From NCBI GenBank assembly GCA_038373865.1, contig JAXGGA010004460.1:1-64000 (forward strand): a stretch of DNA of 64,000 bases, in the 5' to 3' direction. The translations under genes and the position numbers were made by a program. Below, one piece after another: positions 35,111-47,477 of the stretch (position 1 is its first letter; each line of letters begins with the position of its first letter). This stretch comes from Uloborus plumipes (lineage: Eukaryota; Arthropoda; Arachnida; Araneae; Uloboridae). Under the pieces are notes generated by a model. It was given only the letters and a program-made list of their open reading frames with translations. It had not been told where the DNA came from and did no database searches.

Positions 35111-35279
35111 TTCAACTAAGTCCAGTAGAATATAAATGATTTTCAACTAAGCCCAGTAGAATCATATTTCTCAAAGCTATTTTTTGGGACCATGCGGAAG
35201 ATTAACTGGGTGTGAAGAAGAACGTGAAATCACAAACTTAAATGCGTGATTTTTTTTATCCGTGGGATTTTCCAAAAAA

Positions 35280-35690
35280 TAACTTTCTATTTTTTAACTG
35301 TTGCCCAAATCAATTCTCTTTTTATGTAACCCAGAATCTATTATTGGCATAGATGAATATAAAATCCTAAGAAAGCAATAAATTTCATACTTACTCCAGA
35401 AAAGCCTTGATTCAAAATGTTCCTGTATGATTACTATCAATATTATAGTTGCAAGGCAACAAACTTTTGCAACAATGGGTTGAAAATTTAATCACTCAAT
35501 GGGGAAAGTACATGAAATTTACTGTTTTCCATAATAACTTTTTTAAAATAAGTTTTTCGAAATAAATTATAGCCTATCCTGATTCCTGTTAATGTAGCTA
35601 TCTGTGGTGCAAATATGGTAAAAATCGGTCCAGTAGTTTTAAAGATTACCCCGGACATACATACAAAAGTAGTCATTTATGTATATAGAT
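35280..35690 (+). mobile_element. RTE-like retroelement, 5'-truncated copy 2
   Basis: Matches 34,690-35,100 in the same orientation, with the same tail GATTACCCCGGACATACAT. The missing left half fits 5' truncation during reverse transcription. Between the copies, TTTCAACTAAGYCCAGTAGAAT occurs twice in tandem (35,108 and 35,141). Confidence 0.7.
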
Positions 35691-35845
35691 TGTTCCTAAT
35701 GTTACGTTTCAATTACATGTGTTGAACATAATCAGGTGAATGGACAAGCATTGATCGATGTTTCTAAAACAAATTCTCGATAAAAATGAGCAAAATTGAA
35801 TTATAAGAGAGTCATAAACGTGACAAACAGTAAAACGGATATGTC

Positions 35846-35922
<77 letters not shown>

Positions 35923-36614
35923 CAATTTACTTTTTTTTTCTTTCTTTGAATTTTGTTCTACAATTACATTTCCTCTACAGAAGAATTTTATCATGTCGCG
36001 ATTTCAGATTTAAAAAAAAAATGAAAAGAAAAGGCAATAGCTAAAATGTTTTAAATTCTTTTTTGATAATTTCAGAGGGGGCTGCAGTCCTATCAGCCCA
36101 ACCCCTGAATATGCACTGCTAAGGGCACTGCTAAGGGCCACTGCAAAGCCACTGCAAAGGCGCCACTAAAAATGCATTGCAACATGTTTGTAAATACGTC
36201 ACTGCATTTGTTTCAACTAAATGAAAAAAAGCCTCCTTGATTGTGAATTCTTATAACAGTCTTTGAACGTCGATGAAGGTTCGCTATTTTTTTGAAAAGA
36301 AAAAAAAAATCTGTTTTGAGATTTAGAGACATTTAGAAACTCCCAATACTCTTCTTTTTAAATTCACAAACACTTTTGAAATCGGTGAATTATTCAGAAA
36401 ACTAAAAGAAATTTAATGAAGGCAAATGCGCTACTTTTAATTAAAATTCATTTTTCCCTTTCCTTGGTTTTCTCAAACTACATTTTCGAAGTTTTCATTT
36501 TCGCAAAAAGCTATTAAAAAAAAAGGGATTTACTCTATACATTTGAAACTTTGAAAAAAATGTGTATTGATTACATTGCTGTATAAAGCTTCAAAAACTA
36601 ATCTACATTCAATA
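35691..36614. other. Unassigned, with an AAT microsatellite
   Basis: (AAT)n runs from about 35,849 to 35,920 with one TGA interruption; the poly-Asn and poly-Tyr open frames across it are artefacts. Short repeated CACTGCTAAGGGC phrases lie at 36,115-36,140. No gene is seen. Confidence 0.6.
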
Positions 36615-36710
36615 TGTGGGTTTTAAACAATGAATGAACTGTTCTTTAGTATAAAGCAGTTAGTAACCGGCATATTCTTTAGTAGTTCATTGTTTAAAAC
36701 CCACAAATGA
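36615..36710. repeat. Short inverted repeat (hairpin)
   Basis: Arms of about 25 bp, TGTGGGTTTTAAACAATGAA and its inverse ending GTTTAAAACCCACA, around a loop of roughly 45 bp. Perhaps a small MITE. Confidence 0.7.
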
Positions 36711-37029
36711 TATGACGAAAATCAGGTTTGTTACGGTGAAATTTCAAACATTCAACTGTAACACTATATTTTTATTTAATTATTTCCAATTTTGGAGGGT
36801 CATATCATTCTGTGGTATCTAACGAAGAGATAAACAAAAAGTGTTCAAAAACATAAAAAAGTTAATGCACAGGACTTAAGCGTTGCGAAAACGGTATTTT
36901 TTTGCAGAAAATAGTGACTTTTTACTAAATAAATCTTATTATTTTTTTAAATAAATAAATAGTCAAAATGTTTTATGTATGTTTTTTAATCATTTTAAGT
37001 TTTAGAAGATGTGTAATGAATATTCAAGG

Positions 37030-37682
37030 AAAAAATATTCAGGGCGTTCGGTGTTCGCCTACTTTTATCATGCCTAATTACTTGATAAAAACGTTACGTC
37101 ACTTCTGCATCGAACCAAGTTTTCCAATGAGCGATTTTCTTGCCAAACTAGGAGCAGAGCATTGTAAAATCGCTTTCAATTGGCTGCCGGTTAGACAGAT
37201 ACTGTATACACAGGGTTGCTTTATACATGGAGACAGGCGGCACTTCTCTCAATGGTTAACCTCCCCTCCCCCTCGTCCTCCTTCAAACACTGATGCCTCC
37301 ACATCCGATTTTCAGTACAGTAGAAATTTCGAGACACGTGCTTTGTGGCGCCTTGCAATCTGTCGTTGAAAAAAGACATGCTTTGTTTGATGCGCGATTT
37401 CCTTGTTTACTGATTTAAAAATTATTTAATTTTGATGAAGAGTGGCAGTGTTGTTGATTGTGGTAATTGGTTGCACAATAGCGAACTCTTGCTAAAATGA
37501 CGTAAATGAAAAGTATTGTGCTATTATCCTTGGGAAGTGCTGTTTAGTTTCATCTACCAGGACAAAGAACTTTAGTATCGGTTATTATCTGACATTGGAC
37601 AAATTTCAAGCTATGATGACAAGTGAAAGCAAAGGAAAATTGATGCGGTTGGATTCATCACATATCTTTTAAGGTGAGTTCC
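37030..37682 (+). promoter_or_regulatory. Candidate promoter / non-coding first exon (weak)
   Basis: This segment is less AT-rich than its surroundings. It ends with TCTTTTAAGGTGAGTTCC at 37,665-37,682, a good 5' splice site (AAG then GTGAGT). An open frame of 133 codons (36,968-37,369) overlaps it but has no recognisable domain. It could be an untranslated first exon of a host gene, or an unrecognised TE promoter. Confidence 0.25.
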
Positions 37683-37911
37683 AGTTCTATTTCATAAGTG
37701 CTGTGTTTGAGACCTCCCAAAACTTTCTTATGCTAGTGATTTGCTTCTTTCTTTCCTTATGCCTATAATATACCTTCTCATTAGATGCAGGTATTTGTGG
37801 ATTATCATGTTTTGTCATTTGGTATAATGTGAACTTTAATTTTCGGCCGCTTGAGAATTTTTCCCCATCCAAACATTTTTATCTCGGGGCACTCTTGTAT
37901 GCAACAATCTA

Positions 37912-38855
37912 TGGGCGATTCTCTGTAAACTCGTCATTGTTCACATGAAATCTGTCCGGGCACGGTTTTTTGGAATGTTCGTATAATTATAATACTATTG
38001 GTCAGAAAATGAATCTATTACTTTGGTTTGAAAGAAGGCCAATTGAAGTTTGTGTTTTTCTGATAAATTATGATGGGGGGTAATTCCCCCGCCTAGTATA
38101 ACTAGGCAGGGGACTGTGCCAGATGACTATGTTTTTGCTCTTTGTTGCGTAATATCTGCAAAACTATTGGCATATAATTAGTTACGAGACTACCTATACA
38201 TTTAGGCACAAATCGTGGACATAATAACTAATATGTTTATAATTAAATTAACTGACATTAATAAAATCGCTTCCCAGAGGACTGTTTTCGTAACGACCCT
38301 GATGCATACTTTCATCACAAATGTGGCTCCCAAACGAAGCAAAGTAGCGTTTCAACACCGTTCTTGGCGATTTCGGCAAATTCACACTGATTACTTTAAA
38401 CTTCATGCCAAAAAGAATTTGCAAAAGTTATAGATTTTTCGTATTACAGCTTTGAATTTGTTGCAGGGAACTGTTTGAAAAAACTCCGGACAGAATTTAC
38501 ATGGCAATTTTAAGTTTTAGAAATACGTAATTATACTTTATTTCATAAGAAAAATATAGCTTCATTATTGTATTTTTAGATATTAATTGCCAAATTTATG
38601 TAGTGTTAATAGGTTTTTTTGAAATACTAACTTTAACAGTTAGACAATGGGATTGGGACAGACAGGGGACTGTGTTTTTGGCGCTTAGATAATTTTATAG
38701 AAAAACAAATTAAATTGTTATCACTCCAAATACAATTGGGCCACAAAGTATTAATGCTTTACTTGTATTAGAAGCGATAATTACTTTATTATACTTCATT
38801 ATTTTTAAAATACTCAGTCCGGACAGCCAATTACCAGTTTACAGAGAATCACCCC
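37912..38855. mobile_element. TA-flanked element with TGGGCGATTCTCTG ends
   Basis: A 944-bp element: left end TGGGCGATTCTCTGTAAACT, right end (reverse complement) GGGGTGATTCTCTGTAAACT, flanked by TA at 37,910-37,911 and 38,856-38,857. GGGGACTGTG with a similar left context occurs twice inside (about 38,110 and 38,664), and CCGGACAG-type motifs recur. It is non-coding. Confidence 0.75.
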
Positions 38856-38857
38856 TA

Positions 38858-39505
38858 TGCATACAGGAGCACTGTGATGGGAGTCACCGAGAAGTCTCAA
38901 AAATGTCCTCACTCTAAATTTGAGCTCACGATTTTGTAAATTTCGATTTTGTGAATAGAGACATAATTAAACTTCCAGGTATGTGTTTTTCATTTTTCGT
39001 CAATATTTGCTATAATTTTATTGTTATTATGTTAATGAAGCACCAGCTTCGGATTAAGTTTAGAGGATGTTGCCCAACCGCCAATTTCTACACAAAAGCT
39101 AAAAAAAGGGGGGGGGGGGTATTTTCTGTTTGCCGAAGGAGATTTCAAATTTTACTGAATGAAAAAATATGAGCATACACGAATAGATACTTGCGTATAA
39201 TAAGACCAAGGCCGTATCCAGAGGGGGGCCGTCGCCCCGAAACGTTTTATAATGTAAAACAGAAAAAAAAAGTTATTATTTTTTTTTTGGCAAAAAAAAA
39301 GTTTTTTTCTTTTAATTATTGAACGAGTGAAAATTTGAAGAAGTACAAAAAAAAAATGACAATTCAAATTTTCATTAGCTGCAAAACATACTTGAAAATA
39401 AGACTCTCATTCGCACTTCCAGCTCTCTTTCCCAAATCAATTCAGGCTCAAGGCAAGTTACTTGTCAGTTTGATCGGCGGCCCCCCGCTCTCCCATAAAA
39501 CTTAT
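38858..39505. other. Unassigned stretch
   Basis: Contains a G12 run at 39,108-39,119 and, near 39,213, GCCGTATCCAGAGGGGGG, which resembles hAT-like left ends. No gene is seen. Confidence 0.4.
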
Positions 39506-39509
39506 GGTT

Positions 39510-41110
39510 CTAGGAAAAAACGTCCCCAGTAAAACGTCTCTGGAAAGAACGTCCCGGAAAAAACGTCCCCGGAAAAAACGTCACCGGAGAAAACGTCCTC
39601 TCGGAAAAAACGTCCCCTCGGAAAAAACGTCCCCTAGGAAATAACGTCCCCGGAAAAAATGTCCCCTAGGAAAAAAATTGAGGCGCAAAATTATTTTTAA
39701 AACCATTTTCTGTGAGTGATTAAATTTTTAATCATAATAAAAGTAAGTAATTCTTTTGAAAAGTGAGAGAAATATTTTATGAAAAAATGTTTCGAACTTG
39801 AATTTTGTTAATACTTCATTTGCAATCTTTTATTTTAATTCATTACAAGGGGTGTAATTTAAAGGGAAACAAAGAAATGTTATATTTTATCCACAAAACT
39901 GTTCTTAAATTGACTTGATTCAACATTTTTTTTTTTTGCTACCTTTTATTTTATTTTATTGTAAGTTATATAAATGTCAAGGAAAAATAAGCAAATGTTA
40001 ATGTATGGTCAGTCGTTTTTTAGTTGAATCCTTCAATAGTTTGTAGGTTTTTTTTTTTAGTTAAGAAGTGATCCTGCTTTAAAAGGCTCAAAAAATTGAT
40101 TTTTTGGGGGGATTTTTTTTTTTTTTTTTTAGGATTGAAAAGTAGAAAGTCTAACGAACTTTTTAGATTATTTTATTACATGTCTGAACATGGGATAAAA
40201 CTTTTTTTTTTGGGAAAAATATTCATATGCAACCGATTTTTATGCACATTCGTGCAACTGCTGTTTTCAATTGGCAGGACAGATAGAGCTCGTAATTTTC
40301 ATTAAAAAAAAAAAAAATCTAATTTTTTTATATTTCCCTTCTATTTGAACTAAACGCATTCCCGAAAAGTAATTCTTAACAACTTTGCAGCAAGTTCAAA
40401 TGCTTTTTTTTACTCTTTTTTCAAACCTGAGAAAACATTCAAATTTAAAAATTAAAAAAAAAATCACTCCTTCGAACATTTATTTGTAAACTACAGCTCT
40501 ATATTTGAAGCATGACCACTTTCCACATTGGCCATTTTACCCCACCAGACCTTATACAGTTGAGCCCGCTTAATGGAATAGCCATTTTGCCACTTAAAAA
40601 TATTCTAAAAAGCGGGATATTCCATTATCCGGGATGAAAATAATGCACTATAACGGTTTGGTACATTGAAAATGTATTATATTTAAGGGGATATTCCTTT
40701 AACCGATATTCTAGTGGGCTCGACTGTATTTGCAAGGAAAACTATTGATCAATAATTGCATTTAATATCCAATACTGTTTAATAATATCAAAAATTACAA
40801 CAAAAACAATCCAGCAAATCAAGCGATAAACGCTTCTAAGTAGCTAGATTATGAGTAAAAAGCACCACTAAAATCATTTGTTGCAAAAAAGAAAAATAGT
40901 TTAACAAATGCTGCTAAAATTTCTATTCATCACTGGAAATGGCAAAAAAAAAAAAAAAAAAAAAAAAAAACTCAATTTTGTTCGTACAAGATGCTTTTTT
41001 CATCGAGGATGTCTTTTCCAACGGGACGTTTTTTCCTCGGGGACGTTTTTTCCACGGGGACGTTTTTTCCACGGGGACGTTTTTCTTAGGGGACGTTTTT
41101 TCCTCATCAC
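39510..41110. mobile_element. Element bounded by inverted minisatellites
   Basis: The left end (about 39,510-39,670) is eight to ten copies of a ~16-bp unit GGAAAAAACGTCCCC. The right end (about 41,025-41,103) is the same unit in inverse orientation, GGGGACGTTTTTTCC, five or six copies. Between them lies AT-rich DNA plus a nested MITE. Repeated units at both ends in mirror image suggest a transposon with multimeric terminal repeats. Its exact ends, TSD and superfamily are unknown. Confidence 0.65.
40557..40726. mobile_element. 170-bp pogo/Tigger-like MITE
   Basis: Ends CAGTTGAGCCCGCTTAATGG and, reverse complement, CAGTCGAGCCCACTAGAATA, flanked by TA at 40,555-40,556 and 40,727-40,728. The ends are reminiscent of pogo-type elements. 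Confidence 0.75.
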
Positions 41111-41690
41111 TTATACCACTCAGATTTTTACCCCCTAATCGCCGGGCCCCTAGTTTCCGACTAGGCTGAGATTGCTTCTCGCCGGACCTGATTCCATTTA
41201 GAGGAGACTTTGTTGGTCCCCATTTATAAGCATTTGTAACCCTCGAGGGATTTTAATAGCTAAACATGTCTTCAATCAGCAAGACCACACAAAAACGGAT
41301 ACGTTCACGGACCCTCTGCTTTGTGGGGCGCTCACCAATATTGGACCAAGTTACTTAAAAAAAAACCATTTACAAATGCTTAAAAACTTTGAAAACTTTA
41401 TTAAATATAGTTGTAAACCTTGAATTTTAAACTTTCTAGCACAAATGGGGGGGGGGGGGCATCAAGTTGCGCGAAACTTAACTCTTTGATTAAAAAAAAA
41501 ATATTCTGGGTAATGCAAAAATCATATTCCAGCATTTTTTGTACTGACTATTTCTGACTATTTATTAAATACCTTATTCAGTATTTTGGACGTTCCTTTG
41601 TAATTGATTCCTTTATTAATATGTTGAGCACGAGAAAAAATATTGCCCTACCTGTATTCTTTTTCGTTTTCTGCAGTACTATACTGATTG
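41111..41690. other. Unassigned stretch
   Basis: Contains a G13 run at 41,447-41,459 and otherwise AT-rich sequence. No gene is seen. Confidence 0.45.
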
Positions 41691-42129
41691 AATAAAAATA
41701 AAATTTTATTAAAAAAAAGTAAAACCGACTTCAAAAACGCAGCTGAAAATAGCTCTAAAAAGTAAAAAATAAATTTATTCTTTGAACACCATCGATACTA
41801 CTTTTAAATATGAGTTTTGAAGTCGGTGCCGAAACAGTTAATAAAATCATTCGTACCCATTGATTGTACCATTTGATTGATTTTTCCTCTCAAACAACAC
41901 TTGGAATTGATTATGAAATATTTATGGCTGTTTTTATTATGAAACATGTAACTGAAGAATGGGCACGAATGATTTTATTAACTGTTTCGGCACCGACTTC
42001 AAAACTCATGTTTAAAAGTAGTATCGATGGTGTTCAAAGAATAAATTTATTTTTTACTTTTTAGAGCTATTTTCAGCTGCGTTTTTGAAGTCGGTTTTAC
42101 TTTTTTTTTATAAAATTTTATTTTTATTT
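41691..42129. mobile_element. Foldback element with ~170-bp arms
   Basis: Left arm 41,691-41,862 and right arm about 41,962-42,129 are near-perfect inverted copies (AAAACCGACTTCAAAAACGC, GATACTACTTTTAAA) around a 100-bp loop. The phrase GAAGTCGGTT is also found in RTE-like 3' tails. It is non-coding. Confidence 0.85.
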
Positions 42130-42544
42130 CATTCTTTTCAGTGTAAATGTATACCCGGAATAGTGTCATGTTGCCATCGTGACGCTTCATCTCACTTTAT
42201 TAAAGCGTCTAAAATTTTAAGCGATTGCCACTAACAACATTTTTTTTTCTTTTTAGGATTTATTTCTATGCTGATTTAATTAAAACATTTTTAAATTACT
42301 AGTTTTTTACCCGATTATGATGCTAAAACTGGCCTACAGGTTAATCCACAAAGTAACCATTTACCGCCGATTCATTAGTGCATCACTAATTTTAAAATTT
42401 AAAAGTTTATGTGATGGGAGCCTGAAAATATATTTTTTAAAAAATTGGGGTACTCAGGACTAAATATGTTCTATCAGTAAAACTGCGATTTGCATGCCGC
42501 ATAATCGTTCGACGTAGACAGTGCATTTTTTTTCTGCTGCTTGA

Positions 42545-42640
42545 AAATCCACCGACTCCGTCGAGCATCGAACTTAAGCTCTTGCGAATGAGAGCCCAGC
42601 GTCTTACCGCTAGGCCACTCTATCGGCGAGCTACTGTGAC
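42545..42640 (-). mobile_element. tRNA-like SINE head
   Basis: On the minus strand: A box TGGCCTAGCGG and B box-like AGTTCGATGCTC at tRNA-like spacing. It lacks a clean acceptor stem, so it is a SINE head or tRNA relic rather than a working tRNA gene. Confidence 0.55.
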
Positions 42641-42659
42641 CTAATGGACATCAAATCGC

Positions 42660-42955
42660 AAGTGTGTGCGCGTGAAATTTGAAATTCAAATCATGCGCAA
42701 AGAGGGTGCGCATGAACGGAATTCTGAAGATTTCCCTCAATTTCTTCAGGGTTCCGTTCTCAAACCCCGCATAAGGGGACCATGGGACCACCAGGGAGGT
42801 GTACCCTTTCCAACAAAAAAAAAAAAAATTATCAAAATCGGTCTATTCAGTAAAAAGTTATGCGTGGTCCTGGTTATACATAAAAAAAAAATAAAATAAA
42901 ATATACCGGTCGAATAGAGAACCTCCTCCGTTTTTTCGTCGGTTAAAAAAAGCTC
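42660..42955 (+). mobile_element. RTE-like 3' tail fragment
   Basis: The order AAAATCGGTCTATTCAGTAA, then ACCGGTCGAATAGAGAACC, then TCGTCGGTTAAAAAA resembles the 3' untranslated tail of RTE-type elements in arthropods (known style, from memory). No coding region remains. Confidence 0.5.
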
Positions 42956-43394
42956 AACGTGCCACATTTAATTTTTCCAACAAACTGAAAAAATTTAAAC
43001 AGTTAAAAATAGAATATTTGTTGGCTGACTTTGTAATTCGTACTTAAATAGAACATATTTTTACTTAAATCTGAGTAACTGAAATTAAAATGAGCTATCG
43101 TTAATAAGCTTTTTTGGTTCAGTTATAGTTGGATTATGCTTAAAATGTTTGCTGTTATTTGGTTATATTTTGTTTTTAAAAATAAAGTCAGTACTTAATG
43201 TGGTTTGTGAGTCTCTAGCTTTTTTACCAAGTCATTAATTTTGGGATTAGTTCTTAAAACTGCTAACAAATATAAGTGTTTTAAGTGCTAATTATTGAGA
43301 ATCTGTGATATTTTGATTTTTATACAAGACTCGCTTTGTTGACAAACATATTTTGAATCAAAACTTCTATACTTGACTGCAACCTTTCTTGACA
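42956..43394. other. Unassigned stretch
   Basis: AT-rich, with no recognisable gene or repeat. Confidence 0.45.
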
Positions 43395-43545
43395 AAAACA
43401 TCGTGACGTCAGTGTAACGCTTGCGTGACGTTAGCCTATGAAAAACGAGCTAGATAAAACGTCACAGCCTACTTAGTGAATTAGAGGAGATCGCTAACTA
43501 CTTGTGAGCTCTTATTGGTTTCTTCCGTAGTGACGTTGAGTGTCA
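43395..43545. promoter_or_regulatory. Cluster of CRE-like sites with a CCAAT box (candidate promoter)
   Basis: Within about 150 bp lie a full CRE, TGACGTCA (43,403-43,410), and three half sites (TGACGTTAG, AACGTCACAGC, TGACGTTGAG), together with ATTGG (an inverted CCAAT) near 43,515. CRE plus CCAAT is a common promoter arrangement. No exon can be tied to it. Confidence 0.35.
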
Positions 43546-43960
43546 AGTTAAGTTGCTTTCTAGTATACACCAGACGGCTAAATTGTGTAAATGTGAAAAA
43601 AAAAGGTACAAATTTCCAAAATTCTATATAATGTGGATGATTTGCAGTTGATGTAAGCTCTTATATTTGACTACCACTGTTGCAAAATGCAACCCGTCAG
43701 TAATTGCGATGTGGACTTCAGGTGGGTAACAAGTAGCGTTTTGCAGAGATATAGACAAAGAATTTGAAAAGATCGGTATTTTGTTTATCATCAAACATAC
43801 ACTGAATGAATACTTCAAAATTGTTGTAACATTTTCTCCACTATCATGGGAACATTATTGACTTTGTGTAGTAACTTCCAGTATTCATGTAAAGGGTCTT
43901 AGTCTTTTTTCTCCAAAGTCGAAAGAAAGAAACCGAAGTTTCCTTAGAAAAAAATGTATA

Positions 43961-46777
43961 TGAGTCATTCCATGTCAAGTGGACTAGCGGTCCCCACCCG
44001 ACCATCTCCAATTTGGATCAAATTTTACAGAGGTATAGACATGCCTATGAAACTAACATGTGCAAATTTTTAGCTTCCAAGATCCAAATCTGGAGGAGCT
44101 AGGATCCCGCAAAAAATGTGGCCCAAAATGGCGGATGAACTTCATGAAACAAGTTGCAATGTTTAGGTCAAGGTTGCAGAAAATTTTATCACAGTGGAAG
44201 CCTAATTTTTTTTTGGAGCTTAAAGTACTTTTGGTTGTCAACACTCTCCAGTATATTCTTTGAGATTGCGCTTATTAGATTTTGTGTAGCACGTGCCTAA
44301 ACTTGCGAAAAAACGCGGTGGGCAATTTTTTCCCTGGATTTCAGGTTGTCATACATTTTTAACCAAAAAAAATTCAAAAGTTTATACTTCGTAGTTTTAT
44401 TGTCCAAATACTTGTTTTTAATGTTTTACAGCTACAGAGCTTAAATATTGTATTTGTAAAAGGTATTGGCACCCTAAGTGTCGATGAAAACGCTTCTTTT
44501 GAAAAATCGCCTGTTTTCAACTCACTATATCTCAGGTTTGTCACCTAAGACCATTTTTTCTTTGGCACCATTAGAAAGAACAGATTTTTCCCTATCGAAA
44601 TGAGTTTTTTTTTCGATGGTGTTCTTTCGAATAAGGATGAAAAAATTAGCTTGAAATACTGTCTGTTATGAAGAATTGGCATAATTAGGTTAAGACTGCA
44701 GAAAATTTTATCACACTGGGGGCCTAATATTTTTGGAGTTTAAAGTACTTTTAGTGGTCAATACTCTCCAGTATTTTTTGTGAGATTGAGCTAATTAAAT
44801 TTTGCGTACCACGCATGTTAACTTGCAAAAAAACCCGTTAGGCAATCTTTTTCCTGTATTCATAAATTTTTAACCAAACGAATTCAAAGGTTCATGTTTC
44901 GTAGTTCTATTGTCCAAATACTTGTTTTTAATGTTTTACAGCTGCAGAGCTTAAATATTGATTTTGTAAGAGATATTGTTGTCAAAAGTGTCTATCAAAA
45001 CCATTTTAATGAAAAATCGCCTGTTTTCAACTCACTGTATCTCAAGTTTGTCACCTTCCACTGTTTTTTGGTTGGCACCATTAGAAAGAACAGATTTTTT
45101 CCTATTGAAATGAGTTTTTTTTTCGATGGTGTTCTTTCGAACAAGGAAGAAAAAAATAGCTCGAAGTATTGTCAGTTATGAAGAATTGTCATAATTAGGC
45201 TAAGACTGCAGAACATTTTATTATACCAGAAGTTCGAATTTTTAACAACTTAAAGTACATTTAGTTGTTTATATAAATACTCTGATAAGAAAAAATCTGT
45301 TATTTATAGTAGTACTAACGAAAAGATGATAGAAGGTGACAAACCTGAGTTACAGTTCATTGAAATTAAGCTATTTTTCAAACAGGAATTGCCAATAATT
45401 TTCATGTATGCTACACAAAAGCTAATGAGCTGGAAATCACATAATTATTAGTATCTATTAACAACTAAATGTACTTTAAGTTGTTAAAAATTCGAACTTC
45501 TATTATAATAAAATATTCTGCAGTCTTAGCCTAATTATGCCAATTCTTCACAACTGACAAAACTTCCAGTTTTTTTTTTGTCCTCCTTATTCGAAAGAAC
45601 ACCATCGAAAAAAAAACTAATTTCGATAGGTAAAAATCTGTTCTTTCTAATGGTGCCAACGAAAAAACGGTTGAAGGTGACAAACTTGAGATACAGTGAG
45701 TTGAAAACAGCCGATTTTCCATTAAAATGATTTTGATAGACACTTAGGGTGCCAATATCTTTTACAAATACAATATTTAAGCTCTGCAGCTGTAAAACAT
45801 TAAAAACAAGTATTTGGACAATAGAACTACGAAATATGAACCTTTGAATTTGTTTGGTTAAAAATTTATGAATCCAGGAAAAAGATTGCCCACCGCGTTT
45901 TTTCGTAAGTTGACATGCGTGCTACACAAAATTTAATAAGCTCATTCTCACAAATAATACTGGAGAGTATTGACAACTAAAAGTACTTTAAATTCCAAAA
46001 ATATTAGGCCCCCAGTGTGATAAAATTTTCTGCAGTCTTAACCTAATTATGCCAATTCTTCATAACAGACAGTATTTCAAGCTAATTTTTTCATCCTTAT
46101 TCGAAAGAACACCATCGAAAAAAAAACTCATTTCGATAGGAAAAAATCTATTCTTTCTAGTGGTGCCAAAGAAAAAATGGTCTTAGGTGACAAACCTGAG
46201 ATATAGGGAGTTGAAAACAGGCGATTTTTCAAAAGAAGCGTTTTCATCGACACTTAGGGTGCCAATATCTTTTACAAATACAATATTTAAGCTCTGTAGC
46301 TGTAAAACATTCAAAACAAGTATTTGGACAATAAAACTACGAAGTATAAACTTTTGAAGTTTTTTGGTTAAAAATTTATGACAACCTGAAATCCAGGAAA
46401 AAATTTGCCCACCGCGTTTTTTCGCAAGTTTAGGCACATGCTACACAAAATCTAATAAGCGCAATCTCAAAGAATATACTGGAGAGTGTTGACAACCAAA
46501 AGTACTTTAAGCTCCAAAAAAAATTAGGCTTCCACTGTGATAAAATTTTCTGCAACCTTGACCTAAACATTGCAACTTGTTTCACGAAGTTCATCCGCCA
46601 TTTTGGGCCACATTTTTTGCGGGATCCTAGCTCCTCCAGATTTGGATCTTGAAAGCTAAAAATTTGCACAGGTTAGTTTCATAGGCATGTCTACACCTCT
46701 GTAAAATCAAATCCAAATCGGAGATGGTCTAGTGGGGACGATTTGAAAAATTGGTCCAGTTGACGTGGAATGACTCA
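43961..46777. mobile_element. 2.8-kb palindromic element, TA target site
   Basis: Ends TGAGTCATTCCATGTCAAGT and, reverse complement, TGAGTCATTCCACGTCAACT, flanked by TA. The arms are about 1.3 kb each around a ~200-bp loop (about 45,265-45,460). Within each arm a ~530-bp segment is itself tandemly repeated (44,163-44,690 and 44,691 to about 45,225), so four copies exist. Open frames of 60-95 codons are the same segments read on either strand and carry no recognised domain. Confidence 0.85.
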
Positions 46778-46779
46778 TA

Positions 46780-47475
46780 TGGCCCCTTTTAAAAAACAGT
46801 TTTTCTCTAACATCTTAAATTTAAATTATTTAAACTTCAGACAATAAAGGATGAAATAGCTAAATTCAATCGCTAATGTTCATTCCTAAGTATCTTTTCT
46901 CTCAGATATTTTTAAAACACAATTTCTCAAATTCTAAAATCTGATGAGTGTTTTTCCTTTGGATAACTATAGCACATTTCAATAAAGGAGTAATTTGCCA
47001 TTCTCTTCCCCCTTTCCTGGGAAAGCTTGGGAAACGTTGTCTATTCTCAGCTCTAGCTCGTATTTTGTTAATTCAGTGCACTCTGCAAGGTCATCAACAG
47101 AAGAAAGGCCTAATTCCTCTGCAAAAGAACTTATGATGGATAATAGAATGACACTTTTTTTAAGTTTTTTCCCAAATACTCGTAATTCTCCACTAATGTG
47201 ACAAAAATAACTTACGGGGTTTTATTTGGGCGGGTTGGCCACCCCAGCTCTATATCATACAAGCATACACGCAATAACTGACTAATGGTGCCGTGCGAAA
47301 ATTCCAATTCTTCAAATAGTGCCGCAACTTGGAAAAGTTTGGGAGCCTCTGATATAAAAGAAAAAACTATGAATACAATTGCTATGTTTTATTAGGACTT
47401 ATCAAACAGTTTGTAGTCTGCCTGATTGAAAACATAAACAAAGGCATGAGAATATCTCTATATCAGATGAATGCC
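46780..47475. other. Unassigned stretch
   Basis: No long open frame or repeat is recognised. A short GC-richer piece lies near 47,222-47,255 (GGGCGGGTTGGCCACCCC). Confidence 0.4.
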
Positions 47476-47477
47476 TA

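Noticed and set aside
35796..36044. Poly-asparagine protein
   Set aside because: It is the translation of an AAT microsatellite; both strands give equivalent frames.
33958..36118. A 2.2-kb hAT-like element enclosing the RTE copies
   Set aside because: The ends are only loosely inverted and the flanks do not give a clear 8-bp duplication.
40908..41169. Repeat protein with FFPRGRFF-like units
   Set aside because: It is the translated inverted minisatellite at the right end of an element.
42545..42640. Functional tRNA gene
   Set aside because: A and B boxes are present but there is no proper acceptor stem, and the sequence continues as repeat; a SINE head or relic is more likely.
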